Positions 8,860-19,038 of a stretch of 64,000 nucleotides of DNA are shown here, in pieces. The notes below the pieces were generated by a model that saw only the letters and a program-made list of their open reading frames with translations, was not told the origin of the DNA and made no database searches. Every line of letters begins with the position of its first letter. Positions within the stretch are counted from its first letter, which is position 1. Location: the NCBI GenBank assembly GCA_026225475.1, contig JAMFSU010000011.1:1-64000 (forward strand). Reading direction: 5' to 3'. Position numbers and translations under genes: made by a program. Origin of the DNA: Duganella sp. GTDB lineage: Bacteria > Pseudomonadota > Gammaproteobacteria > Burkholderiales > Burkholderiaceae_D.

Positions 8860-8884
8860 CGGGCAATCAATCATTGATTGCCCG
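8860..8884. repeat. 25-bp perfect palindrome
   Basis: The 12-base arms cgggcaatcaat and attgattgcccg flank a single central C. It lies 38 bases after the luciferase-like gene. Neither strand has a run of T after it, so it is not a standard terminator. It could be an operator, or a hairpin that protects the end of an mRNA. Confidence 0.6.
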
Positions 8885-9012
8885 AAGCGCAATGGAGCAG
8901 CTAATATGCCGGTGTTCATCCACAAAAAACTAATAGCTTCGGAGATTGCCCTGGTTAGAACATCACTGTGCCAGCAGATCTGGAATTATCCCGAACAGCC
9001 GCTGGAGTTGCC

Positions 9013-11145
9013 TTGAGCATAAAAAAACCCTCATCGACGCTAAGTTTGTCCTCGTGGGTCACAATTGGCGTGGTGATGTCGGTGTTCATCACCACCACCT
9101 CGGTGCTGATCCTGGTGGATCAATTCACGCGCAGCTATGCGCGTCGCGAAGCCGAGTCCCGTCTCAATCAACTGGCCTGGCAGATGCAGGATGCGCTCGA
9201 TCGCAGCATGGTGGAGCGCTATTTGGATGTCAAAATTCTCTCGACCCGGCCGTCGGTACGCGAAGCCAGCGATACCACGCGCATGCGCGCCGTCTTCAAT
9301 GAGCTGCAAAAGAATGTCCCGAACTACGCCTGGATTGGTTTTGCGCAGCCTGACGGTACTGTACTGGCAGCCGCCAACGGCTTGCTGGAAGGCCAGAGCG
9401 TAGCGCAACGGCCCTGGTTTCAGAAGGGCCAGCGAGACTTCTTCGTTGGTGATTACCATCCCGCCATCTTGCTGGAGAAAAAGCTGCCGGTCATGACTGA
9501 ACCCTGGCGCTTTGTCGATATCTCCAGCCCGATCGTCGATAAAGATGGTCATTTCAAAGGCGTGCTGGGCGTGCACCTGAGCTGGACCTGGGCGCGCGAT
9601 CTGGCCAAGAAGCTGCTCAATCCGGCCAATGACCGCTACGACGTCGAAATCATGATCGTGCGCGAAGACGGCACCGTACTGCTGGGGCCGAAGGAACTGG
9701 AAGAAAAGAAAATCGATAGCGAGAGCTTTCGGGCGTCGTTGCGCTTGCCATCGGGCGCGATACGCGAAAAAGGCGATGACGGCGCAATATATCTGACCGG
9801 CTATGCCCGCACTGGCCTCAACAGCGAATATACCGATCTGAAATGGTCGGTGCTGGTACGCCAGCCGGAACAGGTGGCCATGTCCGGCTTCAAGGATCTG
9901 GAACGACAGGTGATGTTTGTCGGCTTCCTGATCGGCGGTTTGTTGATGACGCTGGCGTTTTTCTTGACGCGGCGGCTGGTGGCGCCGATGAACCAGCTCA
10001 GCGCGGCGCTGGAACAGCGCGCCATCGGCGTACCGAATGTTGAGATCCCTATCGTCGGCACCTATTACGAAATCCAGTTGTTGTCCTCGACGCTGGCGAC
10101 CATGGTGCAGCGCGAAGAGAATTATTTGAAAGAAGTGCGTTTGCTCAACGAAGGCCTGGAGCAGCGCGTTGATGATCGCACCAAGCGTTTGCATGAAACC
10201 GCAATTGCCTTGCAGCAGGCGCTCGATACCCAGCGCGAAAACCAGATTCTGCTGGAAGAAAGCGAAAACGAATTACGCGCCATTTTGCAGAATGCCCATG
10301 ATGCCTTCATTGCCATCGATGAAGATGGCATGGTGCTGGAATGGAATCGCCAGGCCGAACAATTGCTGGGTTGGTCGCGCAAGGAAGCCTTGGGGCAGGA
10401 ACTGGCTGAATTGATCGTTCCGGCCGACCAGCGCGAGCTGCACCGGCATGGCATGAAACATTTCATGAGCACTGGTGAGGCGGTACTGATCAATAACCGT
10501 GTCGAAATCAATGCCTTGCGCCGCGACGGCCATGAATTGCCAGTGGAAATGACCGTCGGTTATGTACAGCGCCGGCAAGGTCATCTGTTCATCGCCTTTT
10601 TGCATGATATTACCGAGCGGCTGGCTTTCCGCGATTCGTTGCAGGAAATGGCGTTGACCGACATCCTGACCGGCTTGCCGAACCGGCGTGCGTTTACGCA
10701 AAAACTGCCGGAAGCGATGGCACGTGCAGTGCGTGATCCACTGCAGATGGGTTTGTTGTTCATGGATATTGACGGTTTCAAGAGCGTCAATGACAAACAT
10801 GGCCACGAGGCCGGTGATGAATTACTGATTCAATTTTCGCAGCGCCTGCTGGCGGCGGTGCGCGATGTCGACACGGTGGCACGCCTGGCCGGAGATGAAT
10901 TCACGGTGATTCTGGAGCGCCTGCAAGGGCGCGATGATGCGCTGATGGTGGCCGACAAGATCCTGCAAACCATGCGCGAACCATTCCTGCTGCGCGCTGC
11001 TACGGTCAAGGTCTCGACCAGCATCGGCGTGACCCTCTTTGATCCGCACCGGCATTACTCCGAAGACAGCCTGGTGGCGCGTGCCGATGAAGCCATGTAT
11101 GCCGCCAAAAATGCTGGCAAGAATCGCATTGAATGGACTACCTGA
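9013..11145 (+). CDS. Membrane diguanylate cyclase (CACHE-HAMP-PAS-GGDEF)
   Basis: A sensor of about 710 residues that makes cyclic di-GMP. Order: membrane helix near 14-34; extracytoplasmic double CACHE domain to about 285; second helix near 299-320 (VMFVGFLIGGLLMTLAFFL); HAMP; coiled coil about 375-425; PAS domain about 425-540 (AFIAIDEDGMVLEWNRQAEQ); GGDEF domain to the end. The active-site loop reads AGDEF (626-630), a variant seen in active cyclases, and the product-inhibition site RxxD (RDVD, 617-620) is five residues before it. There is no EAL domain. The TTG at 9013 has CTGGAG upstream; a GTG at 8968 is an alternative. A terminator follows at 11176. Confidence 0.88.
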   Translation: MSIKKPSSTLSLSSWVTIGVVMSVFITTTSVLILVDQFTRSYARREAESRLNQLAWQMQDALDRSMVERYLDVKILSTRPSVREASDTTRMRAVFNELQKNVPNYAWIGFAQPDGTVLAAANGLLEGQSVAQRPWFQKGQRDFFVGDYHPAILLEKKLPVMTEPWRFVDISSPIVDKDGHFKGVLGVHLSWTWARDLAKKLLNPANDRYDVEIMIVREDGTVLLGPKELEEKKIDSESFRASLRLPSGAIREKGDDGAIYLTGYARTGLNSEYTDLKWSVLVRQPEQVAMSGFKDLERQVMFVGFLIGGLLMTLAFFLTRRLVAPMNQLSAALEQRAIGVPNVEIPIVGTYYEIQLLSSTLATMVQREENYLKEVRLLNEGLEQRVDDRTKRLHETAIALQQALDTQRENQILLEESENELRAILQNAHDAFIAIDEDGMVLEWNRQAEQLLGWSRKEALGQELAELIVPADQRELHRHGMKHFMSTGEAVLINNRVEINALRRDGHELPVEMTVGYVQRRQGHLFIAFLHDITERLAFRDSLQEMALTDILTGLPNRRAFTQKLPEAMARAVRDPLQMGLLFMDIDGFKSVNDKHGHEAGDELLIQFSQRLLAAVRDVDTVARLAGDEFTVILERLQGRDDALMVADKILQTMREPFLLRAATVKVSTSIGVTLFDPHRHYSEDSLVARADEAMYAAKNAGKNRIEWTT

Positions 11146-11175
11146 CCCCGCTTTCGCGGGTCGTTTGACTTGATG

Positions 11176-11204
11176 ACGGGCGCTCTGTAGCGCCTGTTTT
11201 TTTT
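11176..11204 (+). terminator. Rho-independent terminator after diguanylate cyclase
   Basis: The stem acgggcgct / agcgcctgt (one G-T pair), with loop ctgt, is followed by eight Ts and then another T-rich run. It separates the cyclase from the kdp operon. A smaller hairpin, ccccgctttcgcggg, lies just before it. Confidence 0.8.
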
Positions 11205-11264
11205 GTTTTTTTGCCTTTTTTCTTCCTTGGTGGCAACACTGCTGCCAGTGCCGTCCGGCATTTG

Positions 11265-11282
11265 TTTACACAAAATTTATAC
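11265..11282 (+). promoter_or_regulatory. Candidate KdpE binding site (tandem TTTAYAC)
   Basis: TTTACAC (11265-11271) and TTTATAC (11276-11282) form a direct repeat with an 11-base period in an AT-rich patch about 100 bases before the first kdp ORF. OmpR-family regulators bind tandem half sites about one helical turn apart, and the E. coli kdp promoter carries similar TTTATAC/TTTACAC elements. The kdpE gene of this operon encodes such a regulator. Confidence 0.5.
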
Positions 11283-11384
11283 CGCTCCCCGATAGTTTTA
11301 TCCGGAATTAATGGTGCCGGGAATATTGTTCGCTGCACAAGCTGCCGAGGTGGCGGCTGTGACAGTTAAACAAGGGAGTGCAAC

Positions 11385-11477
11385 ATGGATTTCATCTATA
11401 TCGGCGGCCTGGCCTTATGCAGCGCTGCGATGTGGGCGTTCATCATCGCCTGCAACCAGCTGGAGGACATGCAATGA
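11385..11477 (+). CDS. Small membrane protein preceding kdpF, 30 aa
   Basis: This ORF begins at an ATG preceded by CAAGGGAG and encodes 30 residues, [16 protein letters not shown] followed by [14 protein letters not shown]. It is one predicted transmembrane helix with a short acidic tail. The stop overlaps the kdpF start (ATGA), which implies translational coupling. Short single-helix ORFs at this position are, from memory, seen in other proteobacterial kdp operons, but I know of no assigned function. It could be a second small subunit stabilising KdpA, or a leader ORF for coupling. Confidence 0.65.
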   Translation: MDFIYIGGLALCSAAMWAFIIACNQLEDMQ

Positions 11478-11563
11478 GCCTCATGCAAATCATCGGCCTG
11501 GCGGTTGCGGTCGGTTTGTTGGCGTACCTGGTGGTCGCCTTGATCAAGCCGGAGGCATTCTGA
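11474..11563 (+). CDS. kdpF: Potassium-transporting ATPase subunit F
   Basis: A 29-residue single-helix peptide ending in the family signature [15 protein letters not shown]. KdpF is a lipid-like stabiliser of the KdpFABC potassium pump in the inner membrane. Both ends overlap neighbours: its ATG overlaps the stop of the 30-codon ORF, and its TGA overlaps the kdpA start. The whole front of the operon is therefore translationally coupled. Confidence 0.93.
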   Translation: MSLMQIIGLAVAVGLLAYLVVALIKPEAF

Positions 11564-13365
11564 TGACTGACTCGCTTACCCAATTGGCCTTGTATCTGGC
11601 CGTACTTCTGCTGCTGTCGGTGCCGCTGGGGTGGTATATCGGGCGCGTGATGGAAGGTCGTTCTGCCGTCAATCGTGTCTTCGGTGGTGTCGAGCGCCTG
11701 TTTTATCGTTTGTGTGGCATTCGTGCTGATGCCGACATGGGCTGGAAGCAGTATGCGCTGGCGCTGCTGCTGTTCAACGTAATCGGTGCCGTCGTGGTGT
11801 ATGCCTTGCAGCGACTGCAACTCTGGTTGCCGTTCAATCCCCAGGGCATGGCCAATGTCAGCGCCGATTCTTCGTTCAATACCGCTATCAGTTTTGTGAC
11901 CAATACCAACTGGCAAGGCTATTCGGGCGAAAGCACCATGAGTTATCTGACCCAGATGCTGGCGCTGACGGTACAAAACTTCATGTCGGCCGCGACAGGT
12001 CTGGCGGTGGCATTTGCCTTGATCCGCGGTTTCGTGCGTCACAGCAGCAAGAGCATCGGTAATTTCTGGGTGGATATGACGCGTTCCAGCCTGTACGTGC
12101 TGTTGCCGTTGTCGCTGGTGGTCGCAGTGGTGTTGATGCAGCAGGGTGTGATTCAGAATTTCGATGCCTATAAAGATGTCGCGACGCTGGAGACGACAAC
12201 CTATACGCAGCCAAAGCTGGACGCGCAAGGTCAGCCGCTCAAGGATGCCCAAGGTCAGCCGGTCACTGAAACACTCAAGACCAGCATGCAGACCTTGCCG
12301 ATGGGGCCGGTGGCTTCGCAAGAGGCGATCAAGATGGTCGGCACCAATGGTGGCGGTTTCTTCAATGCCAACTCGGCGCACCCGTATGAGAATCCGACAC
12401 CGTTGTCGAACTTCGTGCAGATGCTGGTGATCCTCTTGATTCCAGCGGCCTTGTGTACCAGCTTCGGCATGCTCGCTGGCGACCGTCGTCAGGGCTGGGC
12501 AATTCTGGCTGCCATGACGGTGCTGTTCATCGGCATGACGGTATTCCTGCTGTACTTCGAGCAACAGGGCAATCCGGCCTTGAGCGCCTTGCATGTCACG
12601 GCGACCAATGGCACGCCCGGTATCGGCAGCATGATGGAAGGCAAGGAAACCCGTTTTGGCATCATTGCATCCGGCCTGTTTGCCGCCATTACCACGGCAG
12701 CTTCCTGCGGAGCGGTCAATGCCATGCATGATTCCCTGTCGCCATTGGGCGGGCTGGTGCCGATGCTGCAGATGCAGTTGGGCGAGGTGGTCTATGGCGG
12801 CGTCGGTGCCGGCTTGTACGGCATGTTGATCTTTGCCGTGCTGGCGGTGTTCATCGCCGGTCTGATGATCGGGCGTACACCGGAATACCTGGGTAAGAAG
12901 ATTGGCGTATTCGATATGAAGATGATGTCGATCGCGATTCTGATGACGCCTTTGCTGGTGTTGGTATTGACGGCAATTTCCGTGCTGGTGGAAAACGGTC
13001 TGGCCGGCATTGCCAATCCTGGTGCGCATGGTTTTTCGGAAATTCTGTACGCCTTCAGTTCGGCTGCCAATAACAACGGCAGCGCCTTCGCTGGGCTCTC
13101 TGCCAATACGCCTTACTACAACGTCACCACGGGCATCGCCATGTGGCTGGGGCGCTTCGGCATCATTGTGCCGGTGCTGGCCATGGCCGGTTCACTGGCA
13201 GGCAAGAAGCGGCTGGCCGCGACATCGGGCACCTTGCCCACGCATGGCCCGTTGTTTGTGGCCTTGCTGATTGGCGCGGTGCTGCTGGTCGGTGCGTTGA
13301 CTTATGTACCGGCGCTGGCACTGGGACCGGTCATTGAACATCTACAGATGCTGGCTCTGCATTGA
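11563..13365 (+). CDS. kdpA: Potassium-transporting ATPase subunit A (K+ channel subunit)
   Basis: A 600-residue integral membrane protein with ten hydrophobic helices, the usual length for KdpA. It forms the potassium-selective pathway of the pump. Four degenerate selectivity loops are visible in order: [55 protein letters not shown] and [16 protein letters not shown] polar insertion with a short repeat ([18 protein letters not shown]) lies between the first two loops. The ATG overlaps the kdpF stop. High-affinity K+ uptake under K+ limitation is the known family role. Confidence 0.97.
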   Translation: MTDSLTQLALYLAVLLLLSVPLGWYIGRVMEGRSAVNRVFGGVERLFYRLCGIRADADMGWKQYALALLLFNVIGAVVVYALQRLQLWLPFNPQGMANVSADSSFNTAISFVTNTNWQGYSGESTMSYLTQMLALTVQNFMSAATGLAVAFALIRGFVRHSSKSIGNFWVDMTRSSLYVLLPLSLVVAVVLMQQGVIQNFDAYKDVATLETTTYTQPKLDAQGQPLKDAQGQPVTETLKTSMQTLPMGPVASQEAIKMVGTNGGGFFNANSAHPYENPTPLSNFVQMLVILLIPAALCTSFGMLAGDRRQGWAILAAMTVLFIGMTVFLLYFEQQGNPALSALHVTATNGTPGIGSMMEGKETRFGIIASGLFAAITTAASCGAVNAMHDSLSPLGGLVPMLQMQLGEVVYGGVGAGLYGMLIFAVLAVFIAGLMIGRTPEYLGKKIGVFDMKMMSIAILMTPLLVLVLTAISVLVENGLAGIANPGAHGFSEILYAFSSAANNNGSAFAGLSANTPYYNVTTGIAMWLGRFGIIVPVLAMAGSLAGKKRLAATSGTLPTHGPLFVALLIGAVLLVGALTYVPALALGPVIEHLQMLALH

Positions 13366-13442
13366 GCGTATTTCATTTGGCGAATTGATTGACCGCGTGC
13401 ATGGCTGGCTGGTCCGGCGTGCACGCTGACTTGGAGAAAATA

Positions 13443-15524
13443 ATGGCAAATTCTGCCACCCAATGGATGTTCGATCCGGCGATCGTAAAACCGGCGCTGA
13501 TCGACGCGTTCAAGAAGTTGTCACCCCGTGCGCAATGGCGCAACCCGGTGATGTTCGTGGTGTATCTGGGCAGCATCCTGACAACGCTGCTGTATCTGCA
13601 AGCACTCAATGGCGAGGGCGAAGCGCCAACCGGCTTCATCCTGGCGATTACGGTGTGGCTCTGGTTTACGGTGTTGTTCGCCAATTTTGCCGAAGCCTTG
13701 GCAGAGGGGCGCAGCAAGGCGCAGGCGGCATCGCTGCGCAGTGCCAAGAAAAGTGTGATGGCCAAGAAACTGCAACGCGCCAATCGGGCCGAGCGCGGTG
13801 AACTGGTCGAGGGCAGCAGTTTGCGCAAGGGCGATCTGGTGCTGATCGAAGCGGGCGACACGGTTCCCGCCGATGGTGAAGTGGTCGAAGGCGTGGCGAC
13901 CGTGGACGAGAGTGCCATTACGGGCGAGTCGGCACCGGTGATCCGTGAATCGGGCGGCGACTTTTCTGCCGTCACCGGTGGGACGCGGGTGTTGTCGGAC
14001 TGGATCATCGTGCGGGTGACGGTGAACCCTGGCGAAGCCTTCATTGATCGCATGATCGCCATGGTGGAAAGTGCCAAGCGTCAAAAAACGCCGAACGAAC
14101 TGGCGCTGACCTTGTTGCTGGTGGCCTTGACAATCGTGTTCGTGCTGGTCACGGTGACCTTGTCGCCGTTCTCGATCTATAGCGTCAATGCCGGTCATAG
14201 CGGTTCGCCGGTGACAGTGACGGCGTTGATTGCCTTGCTGGTGTGTCTGATTCCAACCACGATTGGCGGCCTGTTGTCGGCCATCGGTGTGGCCGGCATG
14301 AGCCGCATGATGCAAGCCAATGTGATTGCCACTTCCGGCCGTGCGGTGGAAGCCGCTGGCGACGTCGATGTGCTGTTGCTGGACAAGACCGGCACGATCA
14401 CGTTGGGCAATCGTCAGGCCTCCGCCTTTTTGCCTGCCAATGGGGTGAGCGAACAGGAATTGGCCGACATCGCGCAACTGGCTTCGCTGGCTGACGAAAC
14501 ACCGGAAGGCCGCAGTATTGTGGTGTTGGCCAAACAGCGTTTCAATCTGCGCGAACGCGAGATGGCCAGCATGGGAGCGCAATTCATTGGCTTCAGTGCA
14601 CAGACCCGCCTGTCGGGCGTCGATATCGGTGCACGTCAGATTCGCAAGGGTGCGGCCGATGCGATTCGCAAGCTGGCTGAGCAGGCCGGACTGGCGTTTC
14701 CGCAGGAAGTCACGGCAGCAGTGGAGATCGTGGCGCGACGTGGCAGCACGCCGCTGGTGGTGGCCGACAGCACCGGCAACAGCATGCGCGTGCTGGGCGT
14801 GATTGAGCTCAAGGATATCGTCAAGGGCGGCATCAAGGAACGCTTCTCGGAGCTGCGCCGCATGGGCATCAAGACCATCATGATCACCGGCGACAACCGG
14901 TTGACGGCGGCTGCAATTGCGGCGGAAGCCGGGGTTGATGATTTTCTGGCCGAAGCCACGCCGGAACAAAAGCTGGCATTGATTCGTCAGCATCAGGCCG
15001 AGGGCAAGCTGGTAGCGATGACGGGTGACGGCACCAACGATGCACCGGCATTGGCGCAGGCCGATGTGGCTGTGGCCATGAACAGCGGCACGCAGGCGGC
15101 CAAGGAAGCCGGCAACATGGTCGATCTGGATTCCAATCCGACCAAGTTGATCGAGATCGTCGAGATCGGCAAGCAGATGCTGATGACACGCGGCAGTCTG
15201 ACGACCTTCAGTATTGCCAATGACGTGGCCAAGTATTTTGCGATTATTCCGGCGATGTTTGCGACGACCTATCCGCAGTTGGCGGCGCTGGATGTGATGC
15301 ATTTGAATAATCCGTCTTCGGCCATTTTGTCGGCGGTGATTTTCAATGCCCTGGTGATCGTGGTGTTGATTCCACTGGCCTTGCGTGGCGTGCGTTATCG
15401 CGCGCTGGGTGCGGCGGTGCTGTTGCGGCGCAATCTGTTGATTTATGGATTGGGCGGCTTGCTGGTGCCGTTTGTCGGGATCAAGTTAATCGACGTGTTG
15501 CTGGGCCTGTTTGGTCTGGCCTGA
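13443..15524 (+). CDS. kdpB: Potassium-transporting ATPase subunit B (P-type ATPase)
   Basis: The 693-residue catalytic subunit, which hydrolyses ATP to drive K+ import. The actuator loop has TGES (about residues 160-163; the serine is the inhibitory phosphorylation site in E. coli), the phosphorylated aspartate is D314 in LLDKTGTIT, and the hinge has [12 protein letters not shown]. The nucleotide-binding domain and the late transmembrane helices are complete. The ATG at 13443 follows TTGGAGAAAA. It sits 77 bases after kdpA and 25 bases before kdpC. Confidence 0.97.
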   Translation: MANSATQWMFDPAIVKPALIDAFKKLSPRAQWRNPVMFVVYLGSILTTLLYLQALNGEGEAPTGFILAITVWLWFTVLFANFAEALAEGRSKAQAASLRSAKKSVMAKKLQRANRAERGELVEGSSLRKGDLVLIEAGDTVPADGEVVEGVATVDESAITGESAPVIRESGGDFSAVTGGTRVLSDWIIVRVTVNPGEAFIDRMIAMVESAKRQKTPNELALTLLLVALTIVFVLVTVTLSPFSIYSVNAGHSGSPVTVTALIALLVCLIPTTIGGLLSAIGVAGMSRMMQANVIATSGRAVEAAGDVDVLLLDKTGTITLGNRQASAFLPANGVSEQELADIAQLASLADETPEGRSIVVLAKQRFNLREREMASMGAQFIGFSAQTRLSGVDIGARQIRKGAADAIRKLAEQAGLAFPQEVTAAVEIVARRGSTPLVVADSTGNSMRVLGVIELKDIVKGGIKERFSELRRMGIKTIMITGDNRLTAAAIAAEAGVDDFLAEATPEQKLALIRQHQAEGKLVAMTGDGTNDAPALAQADVAVAMNSGTQAAKEAGNMVDLDSNPTKLIEIVEIGKQMLMTRGSLTTFSIANDVAKYFAIIPAMFATTYPQLAALDVMHLNNPSSAILSAVIFNALVIVVLIPLALRGVRYRALGAAVLLRRNLLIYGLGGLLVPFVGIKLIDVLLGLFGLA

Positions 15525-15549
15525 TTGTGATGGTTACAAGGAGTTATTC

Positions 15550-16131
15550 ATGAAAACATATTTACGTCCGGCGGTGTCGCTGTTCATTCTGATGTCGGTG
15601 TTGTTGGGTGGTTTGTATCCGGCGGTGGTGACCTTGGTGGGAAAGGGGTTCTTTGCACAGCAGGCGAGCGGTAGTCTGCTTGCGCGTGATGGCGTGGCGG
15701 TGGGGTCCAGTCTGATCGGGCAGAACTTTACCGAGCCTAAATATTTCTGGGGGCGCTTGTCGTCGGCAGGGGTGTTTCCTTATAACGCCGGTGCTTCGGG
15801 TGGCAGCAATCTGGGGCCAACGAATCCAGGGCTGGTTGATGCTGCGAAGGCACGTATCGAAGCGTTGCGGCAGGCTGATCCTGCTGCCGGGGTGGATATC
15901 CCGGCTGATCTGGTAACCGCGTCGGCGAGCGGACTGGACCCGCAGATCAGTCCGGCAGCGGCCGAGTATCAGCTTGCTCGGGTGGCGCGGGAACGCGGAT
16001 TGCCACTGGAGAAGGTGCGGACGCTGGTGCAGTCGCAAACGGAGGCGCCGCAGTGGGGCTTGTTTGGCGAGCCTCGGGTGAATGTGCTTAAGCTCAATTT
16101 GGCATTGGACGCGTTGGGTAACAAGCGTTGA
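15550..16131 (+). CDS. kdpC: Potassium-transporting ATPase subunit C
   Basis: A 193-residue protein with one N-terminal membrane helix (AVSLFILMSVLLGGLYPAVV) and a periplasmic domain with the family motifs GSSLIGQNF, YFWGRLSSAG and ASGLDPQISPAAAEYQLARV. KdpC is the periplasmic-facing stabilising subunit of the pump. The ATG at 15550 follows AAGGAG. The C-terminus ends in NLALDALGNKR. Confidence 0.95.
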   Translation: MKTYLRPAVSLFILMSVLLGGLYPAVVTLVGKGFFAQQASGSLLARDGVAVGSSLIGQNFTEPKYFWGRLSSAGVFPYNAGASGGSNLGPTNPGLVDAAKARIEALRQADPAAGVDIPADLVTASASGLDPQISPAAAEYQLARVARERGLPLEKVRTLVQSQTEAPQWGLFGEPRVNVLKLNLALDALGNKR

Positions 16132-16174
16132 GTCAAGCGGCGTTATTGGGTTGCTGACACTTTGTGCTTCGTAG

Positions 16175-16232
16175 CAGCTTGCCGTGGGCGGCCCGGCAAG
16201 CTGGTTCGAAGAAAATGCGGCCTCAGCAACAA
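16175..16232 (+). repeat. Degenerate unit of the dispersed repeat between kdpC and kdpD
   Basis: cagcttgccg (16175-16184) and cggcaagctg (16194-16203) form a 10-bp hairpin, followed by gttcgaagaaaatgcggcct and cagcaaca. The same order (GC-rich hairpin, tcgtccgaagaaaac, atcagcaacca) is the unit of the large repeats at both ends of the window. The hairpin lies inside the operon and has no T run. Confidence 0.6.
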
Positions 16233-16291
16233 TAGAACGCAAAATAAGACGACTGCAACGAACCGAACAATTCCACTACAATAACCCCACC

Positions 16292-19033
16292 ATGCCCACC
16301 CGCCCCAACCCCGACGACCTGCTAGACCGCGTCATGCGCGAAGAAGACCGTCAGAGCCGTGGCCGCTTGAAGATTTTTTTCGGCGCCTCGGCTGGTGTCG
16401 GCAAGACCTACGCCATGCTGACAGCGGCGCAAAGCCTGCGCGAGCAGGGTACGGAAGTGGTTGCCGGGATTGTCGAAACTCACGGCCGCATCGACACCGC
16501 CGAGCTGCTGGCCGGCCTGGAACAACTACCGCTGCGTGCGCACAACTATCGCGACCGCAACTTCCACGAATTCGACCTCGACGCCGCCCTGCTACGCCAT
16601 CCGCAAGTGATTCTGGTCGATGAACTGGCACACTCCAATGTCGCCGGCGCGCGTCACGCCAAACGCTGGCAAGACATTGAAGAGCTGCTGCATGCCGGTA
16701 TCCACGTCTACACCACCGTCAACGTCCAGCATATCGAAAGCCTCAACGATGTGGTTGGCCAGATTACCGGCATTCGCGTCTGGGAAACCATCCCCGATCA
16801 CGTGTTCGACGATGCCGACGAGGTCACGCTGGTCGACCTGCCACCCGATGAACTGCTGCAGCGGCTCAAGCAAGGCAAGGTTTATCTGCCGCAACAGGCC
16901 GAAAAAGCCGGTCGCAATTTCTTTCGCAAAGGCAATCTGCTAGCCTTGCGCGAAATCGCTCTGCGCCGCACCGCCGACCGTGTCGATGCCGATATGCGCG
17001 CCTACCGTGCTGACCGCTCGATCGCCCAACTGTGGCAGACCAAGGATCGCATTGTGGTTGCCATTGGCGCTGATGCTGATGAAGACCAACTGGTGCGCGC
17101 TGGTGCCCGGTTGGCCGCCAAACTGCAAGCCGAATGGCTGGTCGTGTATGTCGATGCGCCGCGCTGGCCGCGCATCACACTGGCACGGCGTGAACGTATG
17201 CTCAAAACGCTCAAGCTGGCGCAATCGCTGGGCGCAGAAACTGCCAGCATCACCGGCGATGACGTGGCGCGGGCGCTGGTGCAATTTGCGCGCGGCTGCA
17301 ATGCCGGCAAGCTGGTGATTGGCCAGTCGCAGCGCCATGGCTGGTGGAGTCGCTGGCGGCCCAGCCTGGCCACCCGCATCGCTGCGCAGGGCAAGGACAT
17401 CGACGTGTATGCGGTGGCGCGCGAGATGCGCGATGAAAGCGGCAGCGCACGTGCATTGTGGGACCATCGACCGCCCGAGGATGGCGGTAGATTGCGTCGG
17501 CGCGGTTATCTGTGGGCGCTGGTCAGCTGCGCCATCACCACGTCGCTTGCGGCATTGCTGATCGGCTATCTGCATCCCGCCAATGTGATCATGTTGTATC
17601 TGGTCGGCGTCATGATCGTCGCCGTGCGCTACGGTCGTTCGGCTTCGGCTCTGGCATCGGTGCTCAGTGTGCTGGCATTCGATTTCTTTTTCGTCGCACC
17701 GCGTTACTCGGTCAGCGTGTCAGACGTGCAATATCTGATCACGCTGCTGGTGATGCTGGCGGTGTCCTTGTTCATCAGTACGCTGGCATCGCGGCTGCGT
17801 CATCAGGCCCATGTGGCCATGTTGCGTGAGACCCGCGCCGGCAATTTGTACATGCTGGGCAAAGAACTGTCGACCGTGCTGACGCTGGAGCAGATTCTGG
17901 AAATCGGCCGCCGTCATCTGGGCGCGGTGTTTGGCGCCAAGACCGCGTTTTTGCTACCGGACAGCAGCGAAAACGTACGCGTGGCCGGACCCAATGCGCA
18001 AGATGTGCATGCGTTGAACGACGCCGATCTCGGCGTGGCACAGTGGGTCTACGACAATGGTCAGCCAGCCGGACAGGGCACTGCCACCTTGCCGGCGGCG
18101 CAGGCGTTATATCTGCCGCTAACCGCCACCATGCGCACGCGCGGTGTACTGGCTTTTGTCAATGACGTTGCGGCACAACGTGGTGATCATGCCGTTCAGC
18201 TGGCCTTGCCGGAAAATCGCCAGATGCTGGAAATCTTTGCCTCGCAAATTGCCATGGCCATTGAACGCCTGCATTACGCCGAAGTGGCCCAGGATGCCTT
18301 GTTGACGATGGAGTCTGAACGTCTGCGCAATTCGCTGTTATCGGCGATCTCGCACGACTTGCGCACGCCCTTGACTTCACTGGTGGGCAGCGCCGATGCA
18401 CTGGCCGCGCAAGCGGGCATGAGCGCGGACGCGCAAGCCATGGCCGTGACCATCAGTGAGCAATCGCAACGCTTGTCGGGCCTGGTCGAGAATATGCTCG
18501 ACATGGCACGCTTGCAGGCCGGTGGCGTGACGCTCAATCGCCAATGGAATACGCTGGAAGAGGTCATCGGTTCGGCCTTGCGTCTGTTGCAGAAGGTGCT
18601 TGGCGAGCGCAGTGTCGTGGTACGACTGCCGGCTGATTTGCCGTTGGTGCGTTTTGATGCGGTACTGCTGGAGCGGGTCTTTGCCAATCTGATTGAAAAT
18701 GCCGTCAAATACGCGCCGCAGAGCGAGGCTATCGTGATCGAGGCGCGGGTGGCGCAGGAGCCGGGAGTAGCAGGTTTTCTGGAAATTGACGTGGTTGACA
18801 GTGGCCCCGGTTTCCCGGCGGGCATGGAAGAACGTGTCTTCGAGAAATTCACCCGTGGTGATGCCGAATCGAGTACCCCCGGTGTCGGTCTTGGTCTGGC
18901 GATCTGTCGCGCCATTGTGACCGCGCACGGCGGTACCATCCGGGCACTGCCTGTGGATGTAGCCGCACCGGGTGCGCGCGTACGTTTCACCTTGCCGCTG
19001 GAATCACAACCGGCCTTGCCGGAGGAAGATTAA
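16292..19033 (+). CDS. kdpD: Potassium sensor histidine kinase KdpD
   Basis: A 913-residue sensor kinase that controls kdp expression. The N-terminal KdpD domain has a Walker A site (GASAGVGKTY, about 31-40) and LVDELAHSN; then a universal-stress-like domain with the second nucleotide motif region; four clustered membrane helices at about 404-512; a GAF domain about 520-660; the phosphoacceptor histidine H688 in SAISHDLRTPLTSL; and an ATPase domain with NLIENAVKYAP, DSGPGFP and GVGLGLAI. The ATG at 16292 is chosen from alignment memory of the KdpD start. It is the usual length and complete. The kdpE start is 5 bases after the stop. Confidence 0.96.
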   Translation: MPTRPNPDDLLDRVMREEDRQSRGRLKIFFGASAGVGKTYAMLTAAQSLREQGTEVVAGIVETHGRIDTAELLAGLEQLPLRAHNYRDRNFHEFDLDAALLRHPQVILVDELAHSNVAGARHAKRWQDIEELLHAGIHVYTTVNVQHIESLNDVVGQITGIRVWETIPDHVFDDADEVTLVDLPPDELLQRLKQGKVYLPQQAEKAGRNFFRKGNLLALREIALRRTADRVDADMRAYRADRSIAQLWQTKDRIVVAIGADADEDQLVRAGARLAAKLQAEWLVVYVDAPRWPRITLARRERMLKTLKLAQSLGAETASITGDDVARALVQFARGCNAGKLVIGQSQRHGWWSRWRPSLATRIAAQGKDIDVYAVAREMRDESGSARALWDHRPPEDGGRLRRRGYLWALVSCAITTSLAALLIGYLHPANVIMLYLVGVMIVAVRYGRSASALASVLSVLAFDFFFVAPRYSVSVSDVQYLITLLVMLAVSLFISTLASRLRHQAHVAMLRETRAGNLYMLGKELSTVLTLEQILEIGRRHLGAVFGAKTAFLLPDSSENVRVAGPNAQDVHALNDADLGVAQWVYDNGQPAGQGTATLPAAQALYLPLTATMRTRGVLAFVNDVAAQRGDHAVQLALPENRQMLEIFASQIAMAIERLHYAEVAQDALLTMESERLRNSLLSAISHDLRTPLTSLVGSADALAAQAGMSADAQAMAVTISEQSQRLSGLVENMLDMARLQAGGVTLNRQWNTLEEVIGSALRLLQKVLGERSVVVRLPADLPLVRFDAVLLERVFANLIENAVKYAPQSEAIVIEARVAQEPGVAGFLEIDVVDSGPGFPAGMEERVFEKFTRGDAESSTPGVGLGLAICRAIVTAHGGTIRALPVDVAAPGARVRFTLPLESQPALPEED

Positions 19034-19038
19034 GGATC

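Noticed and set aside
11443-13029. Long minus-strand open frame (about 528 codons) opposite kdpA
   Set aside because: It mirrors the codon pattern of kdpA, has a His/Gln-rich low-complexity product and no family resemblance. The same holds for the frames opposite kdpB (13521-15302) and argH (39329-40669).
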